A stretch of DNA of 64,000 nucleotides. It comes from Alphaproteobacteria bacterium UBA3650 (GTDB lineage: Bacteria > Pseudomonadota > Alphaproteobacteria > CAAHEQ01 > UBA3637). Location of the stretch: the NCBI GenBank assembly GCA_002373815.1, contig DFKH01000083.1, positions 5,937 through 69,936 of the forward strand, in the 5' to 3' direction. The position numbers and the translations under genes are program-made. Under the pieces are notes generated by a model, which was not told where the DNA came from, made no database searches, and worked only from the letters and a program-made list of their open reading frames with translations. Every line of letters starts with the position of its first letter. Positions within the stretch are counted from its first letter, which is position 1. Shown in pieces: positions 26,390-35,067 of this stretch.

Positions 26390-26767
26390 ATGAAGCAAGC
26401 GTTGATATTTTCTTTTTTGATTTTAAGTGGGTGCGTTTATCGTAATCCATTAGATAAAGCTGATTTTCGCTTTCAAACACTCAATACGCCTCCTTATGTC
26501 TTATCAAGTTGGTATCGTATAGATCAAAAAGGCAAACCGCTGACCATCTATGTTGAAAAAGAGCAAATAGATATGGAACAGCGTACTGCTGCCACAAAGG
26601 ATACATCTCTCAACGTGGCCTATTTGGGACGTCCTTGTCAATATTTTCAAACGGATATTTGTAGTGAAAAACAGGATTCTTTAAAGCGCCAAAAGGCCAT
26701 CCAAAAAGGAATTACGCAGTTACAAAAAAAGGCTGCGACAGATACTGTTATTGTGAAAGGATTTTAA
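26390..26767 (+). CDS. Small putative lipoprotein
   Basis: The 125-aa product has a lipobox LSGC with Cys15 after a short hydrophobic signal, so it should be acylated by the Lgt encoded at 55999. The mature part is polar, with two further Cys and a C-terminal Lys/Gln-rich helix. The family is unknown to me. It precedes the ELM1-family gene with no gap, so the two are translated from one mRNA. Confidence 0.75.
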   Translation: MKQALIFSFLILSGCVYRNPLDKADFRFQTLNTPPYVLSSWYRIDQKGKPLTIYVEKEQIDMEQRTAATKDTSLNVAYLGRPCQYFQTDICSEKQDSLKRQKAIQKGITQLQKKAATDTVIVKGF

Positions 26768-27715
26768 ATGAAGGTATGGGTTTTGGCAGATGATCGTGCT
26801 GGTAACGTAAATCAATTATTGGGTATTGCAGAGGCTTTAAAAGTTCCCTATGAACGCAAAGAGATTCGTTATAATAGGTGGATTCACTTACCTAACTGGC
26901 TACGAGGCCGCACTTTTATCGGATTGGACTCCAAGTATAAAAAAGATTTATTACACGATTTTCCAGATGTTATTTTAAGTGCAGGACGACGTAGTTTCCC
27001 CATTGCAAGAGCAATCAAACGTCTGAGTAAAGGAAAATCAAAAATTGTGCAATTAATGAATCCTTTAAACGGCGCCTATGGTGCAGATTTAATTGTTTTA
27101 CCTTTACATGATAACTATCAAGGAAAAGCCCAAAATGTTATGCAAGTATTGGGGACACCTCATCGTGTCACAGCTCAAAAATTGGCTGATGAAAAAGCGC
27201 ATTGGAAAAACATTATGAAACAGTATCCTCCCAAGCGTTTAAGCTTGATTGTTGGTGGAGCTACTAAAAACAACCCTTTCACCATCGACATGGCCGATGC
27301 TTTGGTGCAAGCAGCGAAAGATTTGAAACCTGCTTCCGTTTTGGTGACGACCTCTCGTCGCACACCAAAAGAGGTGGTGGAAAGATTACAAAAGCAATTG
27401 CCTAAACCATGCTTTTTCTATCGCTTTGGTGATAAAACTGAGAACCCTTATTTTGGCCTTTTAGCATGGGCGGATAAGATTATTGTGACAGGAGATTCCA
27501 TGTCTATGTGTACTGAATGTTGCGCAACGGGTGTTCCTGTTTTTATTTATGCTCCTGATGACATGATGAGTGCAAAACACAAGCGTTTCCATCAAAGTTT
27601 ATACACAGCTGGCGTTGCTGCCCCTGTGGGGGGAAAAACACCTAAAAAAACGCAATCGATTAATCCTGCAGATGAAATCGCGGCACGCATTAAGAAACTG
27701 TTCACTAACAAATAA
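26768..27715 (+). CDS. ELM1/GtrOC1-family (mitochondrial fission ELM1-like) protein
   Basis: The 315-aa protein matches the Mito_fiss_Elm1 family of alphaproteobacteria and plants: the N-terminal VWVLADDRAGNVNQLLGIAEAL, ILSAGRRSFPIARAI and the C-terminal GT-like ITGDSMSMCTECCATGVPVFIY. The fold resembles a GT-B glycosyltransferase, which suggests an envelope sugar-transfer role. The bacterial function is unproven. Confidence 0.88.
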   Translation: MKVWVLADDRAGNVNQLLGIAEALKVPYERKEIRYNRWIHLPNWLRGRTFIGLDSKYKKDLLHDFPDVILSAGRRSFPIARAIKRLSKGKSKIVQLMNPLNGAYGADLIVLPLHDNYQGKAQNVMQVLGTPHRVTAQKLADEKAHWKNIMKQYPPKRLSLIVGGATKNNPFTIDMADALVQAAKDLKPASVLVTTSRRTPKEVVERLQKQLPKPCFFYRFGDKTENPYFGLLAWADKIIVTGDSMSMCTECCATGVPVFIYAPDDMMSAKHKRFHQSLYTAGVAAPVGGKTPKKTQSINPADEIAARIKKLFTNK

Positions 27716-27719
27716 TTCC

Positions 27720-27748
27720 TTGATTTTTTCAGGCTTTTCGGATATAAT
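27720..27748 (+). promoter_or_regulatory. tRNA-Arg promoter
   Basis: TTGATT (27720-27725), 17 bp and a perfect TATAAT (27743-27748) lie 10 bp before the tRNA. Confidence 0.8.
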
Positions 27749-27758
27749 ATTGGGTGTT

Positions 27759-27835
27759 GCGCTTGTAGCTCAGCTGGATAGAGTGTCGCCCTCCGAAGGC
27801 GAAGGTCGTGAGTTCGAATCTCGCCAAGCGCGCCA
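27759..27835 (+). tRNA. tRNA-Arg (anticodon CCG)
   Basis: The 77-nt cloverleaf has the acceptor stem GCGCTTG/CAAGCGC, anticodon loop CTCCGAA, T-loop TTCGAAT and an encoded CCA. Confidence 0.97.
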
Positions 27836-27912
27836 TTTTCATCGGATGATTTAAATATTCTCTTGCATTTTTTTATAAAATCTGCTAGAATGGTTTTCAT
27901 CCATGAGATGAT

Positions 27913-27987
27913 TGGGGTGTCGCCAAGTGGTAAGGCAACGGTTTTTGATACCGTCATTCGTTGGTTCGAATCCAGCCACCCCAGCCA
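27913..27987 (+). tRNA. tRNA-Gln (anticodon TTG)
   Basis: The 75-nt cloverleaf has the acceptor stem TGGGGTG/CACCCCA, anticodon loop TTTTGAT, T-loop TTCGAAT and encoded CCA. The U1-A72 pair is typical of tRNA-Gln. Confidence 0.97.
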
Positions 27988-28031
27988 TAAGTTTTTATAT
28001 GGATTGATTTTTTTACAAACATTGAGGGCAA

Positions 28032-28460
28032 ATGAAACAAAATAATCATAATCGTCAAAATAGACGTTTTAATAATCGCGGAAATCGTCCGGCTCAGGTT
28101 ATTTATCGCAACACATGTTTAGATTCTTCTGGTCCAGCAGGCAAATTGCATGGCACGCCATTGCAATTGAATGAAAAGTATGTTGCATTGTCCAAAGACG
28201 CCGCGACAGCAAATGATATGATTTTGGCTGAACAATATCGTCAATATGCCGACCATTATATGCGCCTTCAAAACATCGCTATTGAAAATGAAAATGCTTT
28301 GCGTGCTGTAAAAGAAGCCCAACGCACTGTCGAAGAGACAGAAACACCAACAGAAGAGGTATCAGAAAACGTTTCCATGCCAGATAACGCTACCGCTGAT
28401 TTATCTGTTCCTGTTCAACAAATGAGCGAACAAAGTGATTCTAATCTCGTGACAGGATAA
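28032..28460 (+). CDS. DUF4167 domain-containing protein
   Basis: The 142-aa protein has a basic, Asn/Arg-rich start (RQNRRFNNRGNRP), then the DUF4167 core: SSGPAGKLHGTPLQLNEKYVALSKDA and AEQYRQYADHYMRLQNIA. The C-terminal 45 residues are acidic and disordered. The basic arm suggests nucleic-acid binding; the family is common in alphaproteobacteria and uncharacterised. Its last 20 nt overlap the 3' end of convergent acpS. Confidence 0.85.
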   Translation: MKQNNHNRQNRRFNNRGNRPAQVIYRNTCLDSSGPAGKLHGTPLQLNEKYVALSKDAATANDMILAEQYRQYADHYMRLQNIAIENENALRAVKEAQRTVEETETPTEEVSENVSMPDNATADLSVPVQQMSEQSDSNLVTG

Positions 28461-28830
28461 CAACGGCACCCGCCATCTTATCATCAGCCAACGACACTTT
28501 TATTTTAACGTCATCACCAAATTTGTGTTTTAATCTGGCCAACATTTTTGTTGATAACTTTAAATCTGGACACCCTTTGCTATCATGAACAACAGTAATA
28601 TCTTTAAAACCAACAAACTTGCCAATACCCGTTCCACACGCTTTTGCAAACGCCTCTTTGACAGCATATCGTTTTGCCCCAAAATTGACTTGCGCAATCG
28701 GAGATAAAGTTTTTACTTCTTTGAATTCTGAAGGCGTTAAAATCTTTTTATAAAAAGTCACACCACCTTTTTCAATAATGCGCTTAAAATGGGCAATTTC
28801 CACCAAATCCAAGCCAACACCGACAATCAT
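28441..28830 (-). CDS. acpS: Holo-[acyl-carrier-protein] synthase
   Basis: AcpS transfers 4'-phosphopantetheine from CoA to ACP. The 129-aa protein has the magnesium-binding GVGLDLVEI (D8) and the KRYAVKEAFAKACGTGIG helix with the conserved Glu. It overlaps the start of the RelA/SpoT gene by 4 nt, so the two are in one operon. Confidence 0.94.
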   Translation of the reverse strand: MIVGVGLDLVEIAHFKRIIEKGGVTFYKKILTPSEFKEVKTLSPIAQVNFGAKRYAVKEAFAKACGTGIGKFVGFKDITVVHDSKGCPDLKLSTKMLARLKHKFGDDVKIKVSLADDKMAGAVVILSRD

Positions 28831-30749
28831 TTTTCATCCTTTTCGTGATAGACAGATAAAACATTATTGCTGGCTCGCAATGCATCTAGTACATCCAACA
28901 AGTGATCGCGATTTTTGACACGAATAGTTGCCTTTACCCGTGTCTTTTTGTGTTCTTGTTCCAAGATGACAACAGATTCAATAAAGGCCTTTTCTTTACC
29001 TAAAATTGTCACCACTTGCCCCATACTTTCAGGGCTTGTCTTCCATGTCATATTCAAAATGACAGCCATATTATTATGCGATTTTGAGGCGGTATTCCAT
29101 TCCACGCTGTACCACCGATCCGCATCAGCAATATATTTTTTCAAAGCTGGGCAATTTCGTTTATGGATTATCAATTCGCCATTTTCTTCAATGCCTACAA
29201 TCGGGTCACCCACTTTAGGATTGCACTCCGTATCCATACGGTAATTCATACCAGCCGGCACCCCCAACACAGTTGCTTCAACATTTTTTCTGTTCCACAA
29301 ACGTTTAAAAAAGGACGTTTTTTCTTCCTTTGGACTTTCAGCAAAATGTGCCTCCAACAAACTACGTGCATGCGCTGTGGTCACAATTTTTAACCACGAT
29401 TTATCAGCCACAATTTTTGATGCCAATTTAAACTTAACTTTATCACCATCATGCAAAACTTGTTTTAATAATGCAGGCTCATCATTGATTTCAACACCCA
29501 CACATTTCAACGCTACCTTAGACCCTTGATAGCATGCAAAATCCAATGCCGTTGCGCCTTGAGGTAAAGAATACAACATTCCCTTTTCATCAAAACAGAA
29601 TAATTTATCCGAATACATATGCAACTTTGCCCGATTTAAAAACTCGCTTGGTGTTTTAGATTTTGAAATTAAATCCAAAAATTCTTTCATCCATGGCAAG
29701 TCACGCCCATCATATTTCGTCCCTTGTTTGTATGACCAATGTGCCGCTATACCAAACATGGCTTCATCTTCCATTTCTTCCGTCCGAATTTGGATTTCAA
29801 GGGGTACTCCCTTTGGAGCCATTACGCTTGTCTGTAAAGAACGGTATCCGCTATCTTTTGGCGTAGAAATATAGTCTTTAAACCGTCCTGGAATGGCTTT
29901 ATACATTCCATGAACGCACCCCAATACACGATAACAATCCGCCACATTACGGACAATGATTCTGAAGCCCAACACATCAAAAATTGATGACATCATGTTT
30001 TGGTGGGTTTGCAATTTACGCCACAAAGAGTATGGCATTTTAATGCGGCCAATGACACGCCCTTTTATTTTTTCTTTTTTCAACATTGCTTCCAGCTGTT
30101 TTATAACTGTCTGGACCGTCGCACGTTGTTTTGTTTGGCTTCTCTTCAATTTTTCAGTTACGTTTGCATAAGCCGTTGGATTGAGTATTTTAAATGAAAT
30201 ATCTTCCAGTTCATTTTTAATTTTATGTAATCCCAAGCGTTCCGCCAAAGGTACATAAATATCCATTGTTTCTTGGGCTTTCCGTTTTTTCTTTTCTGCG
30301 GAGCATACACCCAAAGTTCGCATATTATGTAATCTATCAGCTAATTTTATCAAAAGAATACGAATATCTTTACTGGAGGCCAAAATCAATTTCTGGAAAT
30401 TTTCGGCTTGATCAGAATTGATAGATTGCAGCTGATAAGTTTCTAATTTTGTTAGCCCCTGTACTAAATCAGCTACTTCTCGACTAAACAGCGCTTTCAC
30501 AGAATCATAAGAAGCTGGAGTATCCTCCACCGTATCATGCAACAAAGCTGCAATAATGGATGCACTATCTAGTTTATACTCCAATAAAATTTCGGCCACA
30601 GCCAATGGGTGAATTAAATATTTTTCCCCCGTTTCACGTTGCTGGTCGTGATGCATTTTTTCTGCAAATACACAGGCTCGACGTAATGATGTGATGTCAG
30701 CTTTCTTGTCATACTGTTTAACAGCCTTAATAATTTCATCCGGCCGCAT
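28827..30749 (-). CDS. Bifunctional (p)ppGpp synthetase/hydrolase (Rsh)
   Basis: The 640-aa protein has an intact hydrolase domain (H47, H71-D72, E75-D76, D138) and a synthetase domain with D292 (FKDYI), Y302 and E318. TGS (about 388-450) and a C-terminal ACT domain (about 565-640) follow. The usual His of the GYxSxHT block is Gln306. The regulatory half is shorter than in E. coli SpoT (702 aa). It probably sets (p)ppGpp level in response to starvation. The gene lies between rpoZ and acpS, and an rpoZ-rsh pair is widely conserved. Confidence 0.93.
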   Translation of the reverse strand: MRPDEIIKAVKQYDKKADITSLRRACVFAEKMHHDQQRETGEKYLIHPLAVAEILLEYKLDSASIIAALLHDTVEDTPASYDSVKALFSREVADLVQGLTKLETYQLQSINSDQAENFQKLILASSKDIRILLIKLADRLHNMRTLGVCSAEKKKRKAQETMDIYVPLAERLGLHKIKNELEDISFKILNPTAYANVTEKLKRSQTKQRATVQTVIKQLEAMLKKEKIKGRVIGRIKMPYSLWRKLQTHQNMMSSIFDVLGFRIIVRNVADCYRVLGCVHGMYKAIPGRFKDYISTPKDSGYRSLQTSVMAPKGVPLEIQIRTEEMEDEAMFGIAAHWSYKQGTKYDGRDLPWMKEFLDLISKSKTPSEFLNRAKLHMYSDKLFCFDEKGMLYSLPQGATALDFACYQGSKVALKCVGVEINDEPALLKQVLHDGDKVKFKLASKIVADKSWLKIVTTAHARSLLEAHFAESPKEEKTSFFKRLWNRKNVEATVLGVPAGMNYRMDTECNPKVGDPIVGIEENGELIIHKRNCPALKKYIADADRWYSVEWNTASKSHNNMAVILNMTWKTSPESMGQVVTILGKEKAFIESVVILEQEHKKTRVKATIRVKNRDHLLDVLDALRASNNVLSVYHEKDEK

Positions 30750-30778
30750 CTTCTCCCCCTTTATTTATTCGGCTTGTT

Positions 30779-31150
30779 CTAAGCTTCTGTCCCTTCTACA
30801 ACTTGGAAAGATTCAGATTCTACGAATTCGTTATCTGCGTACAGAGCATCCTCTGTTGTAGCCCCTGCCAATTCGGATTCAACTTCCTTTAATTCTTCTG
30901 CATCAGAATCCCCTTCAGAAGCCGTTGCATAACGTTGTAAGCTTGCCACAACACCTTCACGCAACAACTTTAAATCAACAGCGCCTTGACCAATCTCACG
31001 CAATGCAACCACTGGGTTTTTATCACCTTCACGGGGAACCATAGGATCCGCCCCCGCTTCCAAAGATTTCGCGCGACCTGAGGCCAACAAAACCAATTCA
31101 AAATGATTAGGAACTCTTTGAATACAATCTTCCACTGTTCTACGTGCCAT
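30779..31150 (-). CDS. rpoZ: RNA polymerase omega subunit
   Basis: The 123-aa protein begins MARRTVEDCIQRVPNHFELVLLASGRAK and contains the NPVVALREI block that contacts the beta-prime C-terminus. The C-terminal half is acidic and longer than in E. coli (91 aa). It is first in the rpoZ-rsh-acpS operon. Confidence 0.95.
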   Translation of the reverse strand: MARRTVEDCIQRVPNHFELVLLASGRAKSLEAGADPMVPREGDKNPVVALREIGQGAVDLKLLREGVVASLQRYATASEGDSDAEELKEVESELAGATTEDALYADNEFVESESFQVVEGTEA

Positions 31151-31190
31151 TTTTTAATCCTTTCTGGGTATAAATTTAAACTTGTGGATA

Positions 31191-31219
31191 AGTATAACTC
31201 ATTTTTTATCCAAAATCAA
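31191..31219 (-). promoter_or_regulatory. rpoZ operon promoter
   Basis: Leftward TTGATT (complement of 31214-31219), 17 bp and TATACT (complement of 31191-31196). Confidence 0.65.
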
Positions 31220-31240
31220 GTTTTTAATAAAAAAACATTC

Positions 31241-31269
31241 TTGCACTTTCGTTTTGTTTTAGATATAAT
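31241..31269 (+). promoter_or_regulatory. metG promoter
   Basis: TTGCAC (31241-31246), 17 bp and a perfect TATAAT (31264-31269) precede the ATG at 31303 with an AAGGA site. Confidence 0.75.
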
Positions 31270-31302
31270 ATGAAAAACAAGTATAATTTTTAAGGATTTG
31301 CT

Positions 31303-33000
31303 ATGACGAAAAAGAAATATTTAATTACCTCTGCTTTAACTTATATCAATGGCTTACCACATATTGGACACTTGGCGGGTGCGATGTTGAATGCTGATAT
31401 TTATGCTCGTTATTTGCGCGCCAAAGGAGAGGATGTTTTATTTGTTGGCGGAACTGATGTACATGGCACAAAGATTGAAGTTGCTGCAGAACAAGAAGGC
31501 ATCAGTATCAAAGATTACATCAAAAAATATCATGATGCCCACACCAAAATTTATGAAGGTTTTAATTTATCTTTTGATGCCTATGGAAACACCGATTCTG
31601 ACGCCAATAAAGAATTGACCTATCGCATTTTTGAAGGATTACGCAAAAATGATTTTATTTTAGAAAAGACAACTAAACGTCCTTTCTGTCCAGATGACAA
31701 TCAATTTTTGGCAGATAGTCAAGTGGGGGGAACATGTCCTTATTGTGGTTATGAAAAGGCCAAAGGTGACCAATGCGAAAATTGTACAAAATTATTGGAA
31801 CCAGAAGAATTAAAAAATCCTTACAGTACCGTTTCTGGAAGTCACAACATTGTCTTTCAAGATACTAAAAATCTATTTATTCGATTAGATAAAATGCAGG
31901 AACAAATTACTTCATGGGTGGAAAGCAAAAAAGGTATTTGGACCGATATTGCCTATACAACGGCTCAAAAATGGTTGAAGGAAGGGTTGCAACCTCGTGG
32001 CATTACACGTGATTTAAAAAATGGTTTTACAGTTCCTTTGGATGGTTATGATGAAAAAGTCTTTTATTGTTGGTTTGATGCTCCTATTGGATATATAGGC
32101 ATTACAAAAGAATGGGCCGATAAAGATCCAGCTAATCGTCATTGGGAAGATTGGTGGCTCAATCCTGATGCAGTTTGGCATACCGAGTTTATTGGCAAAG
32201 ACAACATTCCATTTCACTCAATTATTTTCCCTGGCATGTTGTTTGGCTCCAAAGAACCATGGACACAAGTGTCCTTCTTAAAGGCCACCAGTTGGTTGAA
32301 TTTTATCGGTGGTAAGATTTCTAAATCTGAGCATCGTGGTGTCTTTTTGGACGAGGCATTGGAGGAATTTCCTGCGGATTATTGGCGCTATTGGATTCCC
32401 GCAAACAGCCCTGAATCTGATGACTCTGTATTCGGTTTTGATTCTTTTCAAGCTTTGGTCAATAAGGATTTAAATGATGTTTTGGGCAATTTTATCAATC
32501 GTGTATTGAAGATGACACACAACAATTTTGGCGATCTTGTTCCACCGCTTGGTTCCATTACAGACAAGGAAAAGACTTTATTTGCTACGTTGGATGATTT
32601 AATTCAAAAATACACAGTCCAAATGGATGCCATTGAATTTAGGAAGTCGTTAGCATTGTTACGTGAAATTTGGACAACAGGTAATAACTATATTGCACAA
32701 ACAGAGCCATGGAAAGTTGTCAAAGAAAACAAAGAATATGCCGGTACTATTTTAAATATTGCTTTGAATTTGATTCCTTTATTTGCGCAACTTACCTCTC
32801 CGATTATGCCCGATACCGCAGAAAAAATGTTGGCCATTTTCGGCAAGAAGCCACCTTTTGTATGGCCCACAGGAAAGGCACAAGATTTGTTGCAGGCACT
32901 TAAATCTGGCGACACGTTTACACCAGCAGAGCCATTATTTAGAAAGATTACAGATGAAGAAAAAAAACTCTTAAAACAAAAACATCATGAAGGGGTCTAA
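31303..33000 (+). CDS. metG: Methionyl-tRNA synthetase
   Basis: The 565-aa class I synthetase has the HIGH signature (H20-H23), a Cys4 zinc knuckle in CPYCGYEKAKGDQCENC, the KISKS form of KMSKS before EHRG and a C-terminal anticodon-binding helical domain. It lacks the C-terminal tRNA-binding (EMAP-like) extension of E. coli MetG. It begins a rightward run of genes to 40574; the next gene starts 1 nt after its stop. Confidence 0.96.
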   Translation: MTKKKYLITSALTYINGLPHIGHLAGAMLNADIYARYLRAKGEDVLFVGGTDVHGTKIEVAAEQEGISIKDYIKKYHDAHTKIYEGFNLSFDAYGNTDSDANKELTYRIFEGLRKNDFILEKTTKRPFCPDDNQFLADSQVGGTCPYCGYEKAKGDQCENCTKLLEPEELKNPYSTVSGSHNIVFQDTKNLFIRLDKMQEQITSWVESKKGIWTDIAYTTAQKWLKEGLQPRGITRDLKNGFTVPLDGYDEKVFYCWFDAPIGYIGITKEWADKDPANRHWEDWWLNPDAVWHTEFIGKDNIPFHSIIFPGMLFGSKEPWTQVSFLKATSWLNFIGGKISKSEHRGVFLDEALEEFPADYWRYWIPANSPESDDSVFGFDSFQALVNKDLNDVLGNFINRVLKMTHNNFGDLVPPLGSITDKEKTLFATLDDLIQKYTVQMDAIEFRKSLALLREIWTTGNNYIAQTEPWKVVKENKEYAGTILNIALNLIPLFAQLTSPIMPDTAEKMLAIFGKKPPFVWPTGKAQDLLQALKSGDTFTPAEPLFRKITDEEKKLLKQKHHEGV

Positions 33001-33001
33001 A

Positions 33002-34261
33002 ATGGAAAAATCACATAATGCAGGGAATTTCTTGTTTGTTATTTTTTGGTGGATTGTCCAACATGTAAATATCAGGTGGGCCCATAAACTTTTGTATTGG
33101 GGGTTACGTGATGGTTCGTTCCCCTCTGGTCATATTACTGATCCAGAGTTAGGGCTTGATATGTTTGGGCGTCACTTTCCCTCCCCCATTGGGCTAGGAG
33201 ATGGCATTGACAAGCGTGGTAACACTTTGGATCAATTGATGCAGATGGGATACAGCTTTGGTACATTTGGTCCTTATACTTTGGAAAAAGAAATGCCACC
33301 TCAAGAAAAATATTTTTTCAAAAAGGATCAAGCTATTGTTGTGCAATGTACGGGCTATCGTAATCCAGGTTTATTAAAAATGTTACCTTGGTTTGTCAAA
33401 CGTCGCTATCTGCCACATTTTGTTGGGCTTGATGTTGTTATTCCTGCCGAAAATGAGGAGAATAATATTAAACAGGGCAGACACTTCGCCTATGTGGATG
33501 AATTTGTTTTGATGGCTCAGCGCTCGGCGCCTTATTGTGATTTTATTACACTAGATTTTTCCCATCCGAACTCTGAATTATGTGTACTGATGGTTGATGC
33601 ATCCACGATTTTACCTATTATTCGCGCTGTCAAAGAAACTGTTAATCAAGCGGCACCGATTCATCCTCCGAAAGTTTTTGTAAAGATTCCTTTAGATTTA
33701 AACATGATGGAGGTTCCATTGGTGGCTCAGACTTTGTTGTCTAGTGGGGCTGATGGTGTTGTTGTGGCAGGGCCTATGTCTTTGGCTAAAAATACGCGCA
33801 TTCGTTTGCAAGGCGCAAAAGAACATCAGATGTCTGGAATGTTGATTGGAAAGCCGACGCATGAATATGCCAATGAACTTATTCGTCGACTTTATGCCGT
33901 TTTGCAAAACAAAATGCCCATTATTGCATCGGGTGGTATTTTTGATGGGGCTTCTGCCTTTTCGCATATTACGGCAGGGGCGACTTTTATTGCTTTGGAT
34001 GAAAGTAGCTTGATTTATGAAGGGCCTGTGGTACTTCATAAAATTCACAAAGAACTGTCTGAAATTTTAAGAGAGAAAAATTTTAAATCTATTGTGGATG
34101 CAATTGGATCTGATTTACAAAAAGATCAACAAATCTCCTCCTCTTCACAACCGAATGGACAGGCAGTTTCACAGTCACCGCAACAAGCAAGTGCTCCCGT
34201 TATTCAGCAAGGGACACCCGTTGCGGGTACTGGTAATACACCTCCACCACAACAGTTATAA
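33002..34261 (+). CDS. Dihydroorotate dehydrogenase-like protein with substituted catalytic Ser
   Basis: The 419-aa protein follows the class-2 DHODH plan: a membrane-associating N-terminal helix, LGDGIDKRGNTL in place of AGFDKNGE, a Tyr/Gly FMN block, VFVKIPLDL and ASGGIFDG for the flavin phosphate. The catalytic NxSSPNT motif reads DFSHPNS (185-191): S187 is kept, but the position of the class-2 base Ser is H188. The C-terminal 45 residues are Gln/Pro/Ser-rich. The ATG at 33002 follows GAAGGGG. It could be a changed or inactive paralogue; true PyrD activity is uncertain. Confidence 0.7.
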   Translation: MEKSHNAGNFLFVIFWWIVQHVNIRWAHKLLYWGLRDGSFPSGHITDPELGLDMFGRHFPSPIGLGDGIDKRGNTLDQLMQMGYSFGTFGPYTLEKEMPPQEKYFFKKDQAIVVQCTGYRNPGLLKMLPWFVKRRYLPHFVGLDVVIPAENEENNIKQGRHFAYVDEFVLMAQRSAPYCDFITLDFSHPNSELCVLMVDASTILPIIRAVKETVNQAAPIHPPKVFVKIPLDLNMMEVPLVAQTLLSSGADGVVVAGPMSLAKNTRIRLQGAKEHQMSGMLIGKPTHEYANELIRRLYAVLQNKMPIIASGGIFDGASAFSHITAGATFIALDESSLIYEGPVVLHKIHKELSEILREKNFKSIVDAIGSDLQKDQQISSSSQPNGQAVSQSPQQASAPVIQQGTPVAGTGNTPPPQQL

Positions 34262-34273
34262 AAGGAGTTTTAA

Positions 34274-35047
34274 ATGTCAAAAGTTGCTATTGTTATTCCA
34301 ACTCGTTTAAATTCTACACGCCTTCCTAACAAGCCATTAGCAATTGTAAATGGCAAGACGGTTATTCAACATGTGTATGAACATGCGATTCAAGTTCATC
34401 CCAAGGAAGATGTTTATATTGCCGCAGGCGATCCAGAAATTGTTGAAGAAGCAAAAAAATTTGGGGCACAATGTGTTTTAACTCCGGCTAGTTTACCCTC
34501 TGGGACAGATCGTATTGTTTGTGCTTTAAAATCTATTGATCCAGACGGCACAAAATATGATACTGTTGTCAATTTTCAAGGGGATGGTATCAATGTAGAT
34601 CCAAAATTAAATCTTCGCTTGGTTGATTTATTGGAAAAGACAGGGGCTGATTGGGTGACCGTCGGTAAAAAAATTACCGCCATCGAAGATATTCAAAATC
34701 CAAATTATGTCAAAATCGCTATGGGATTAAAAGAAGGTGAAGATTTTGGACGCGCTCTTTATTTTTCACGTAGTCCTGTTCCATACAATCGTGATAAGGA
34801 TCCTGCTAAAGATTTTGCTTATTGGCATATTGGTATTTATGTTTATCGTACGGAAGCACTTAAACGTTTTGTAGCCTGTCCTGTTGGTATATTGGAGGCC
34901 ACTGAAAAATTAGAACAATTGCGTGCTTTGGAAAATGGCATGACCATTTATGCCTTAATTGTTCCAAGCATCAAGCTGATTGAAGAGGCCCCAACAGACA
35001 TCAATACACCCGAAGAATTGGCTGAGGCGCAAAAGTTTGCATTTTAA
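34274..35047 (+). CDS. kdsB: 3-deoxy-manno-octulosonate cytidylyltransferase
   Basis: KdsB makes CMP-Kdo, the donor used by WaaA (7101-8366). The 257-aa protein has the nucleotidyltransferase start IPTRLNSTRLPNKPLA, NFQGDG for metal binding and a SRSPVPYNRD block. AAAGGAG precedes the ATG. Confidence 0.95.
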   Translation: MSKVAIVIPTRLNSTRLPNKPLAIVNGKTVIQHVYEHAIQVHPKEDVYIAAGDPEIVEEAKKFGAQCVLTPASLPSGTDRIVCALKSIDPDGTKYDTVVNFQGDGINVDPKLNLRLVDLLEKTGADWVTVGKKITAIEDIQNPNYVKIAMGLKEGEDFGRALYFSRSPVPYNRDKDPAKDFAYWHIGIYVYRTEALKRFVACPVGILEATEKLEQLRALENGMTIYALIVPSIKLIEEAPTDINTPEELAEAQKFAF

Positions 35048-35067
35048 TACATTATAAAAGGGGGATT

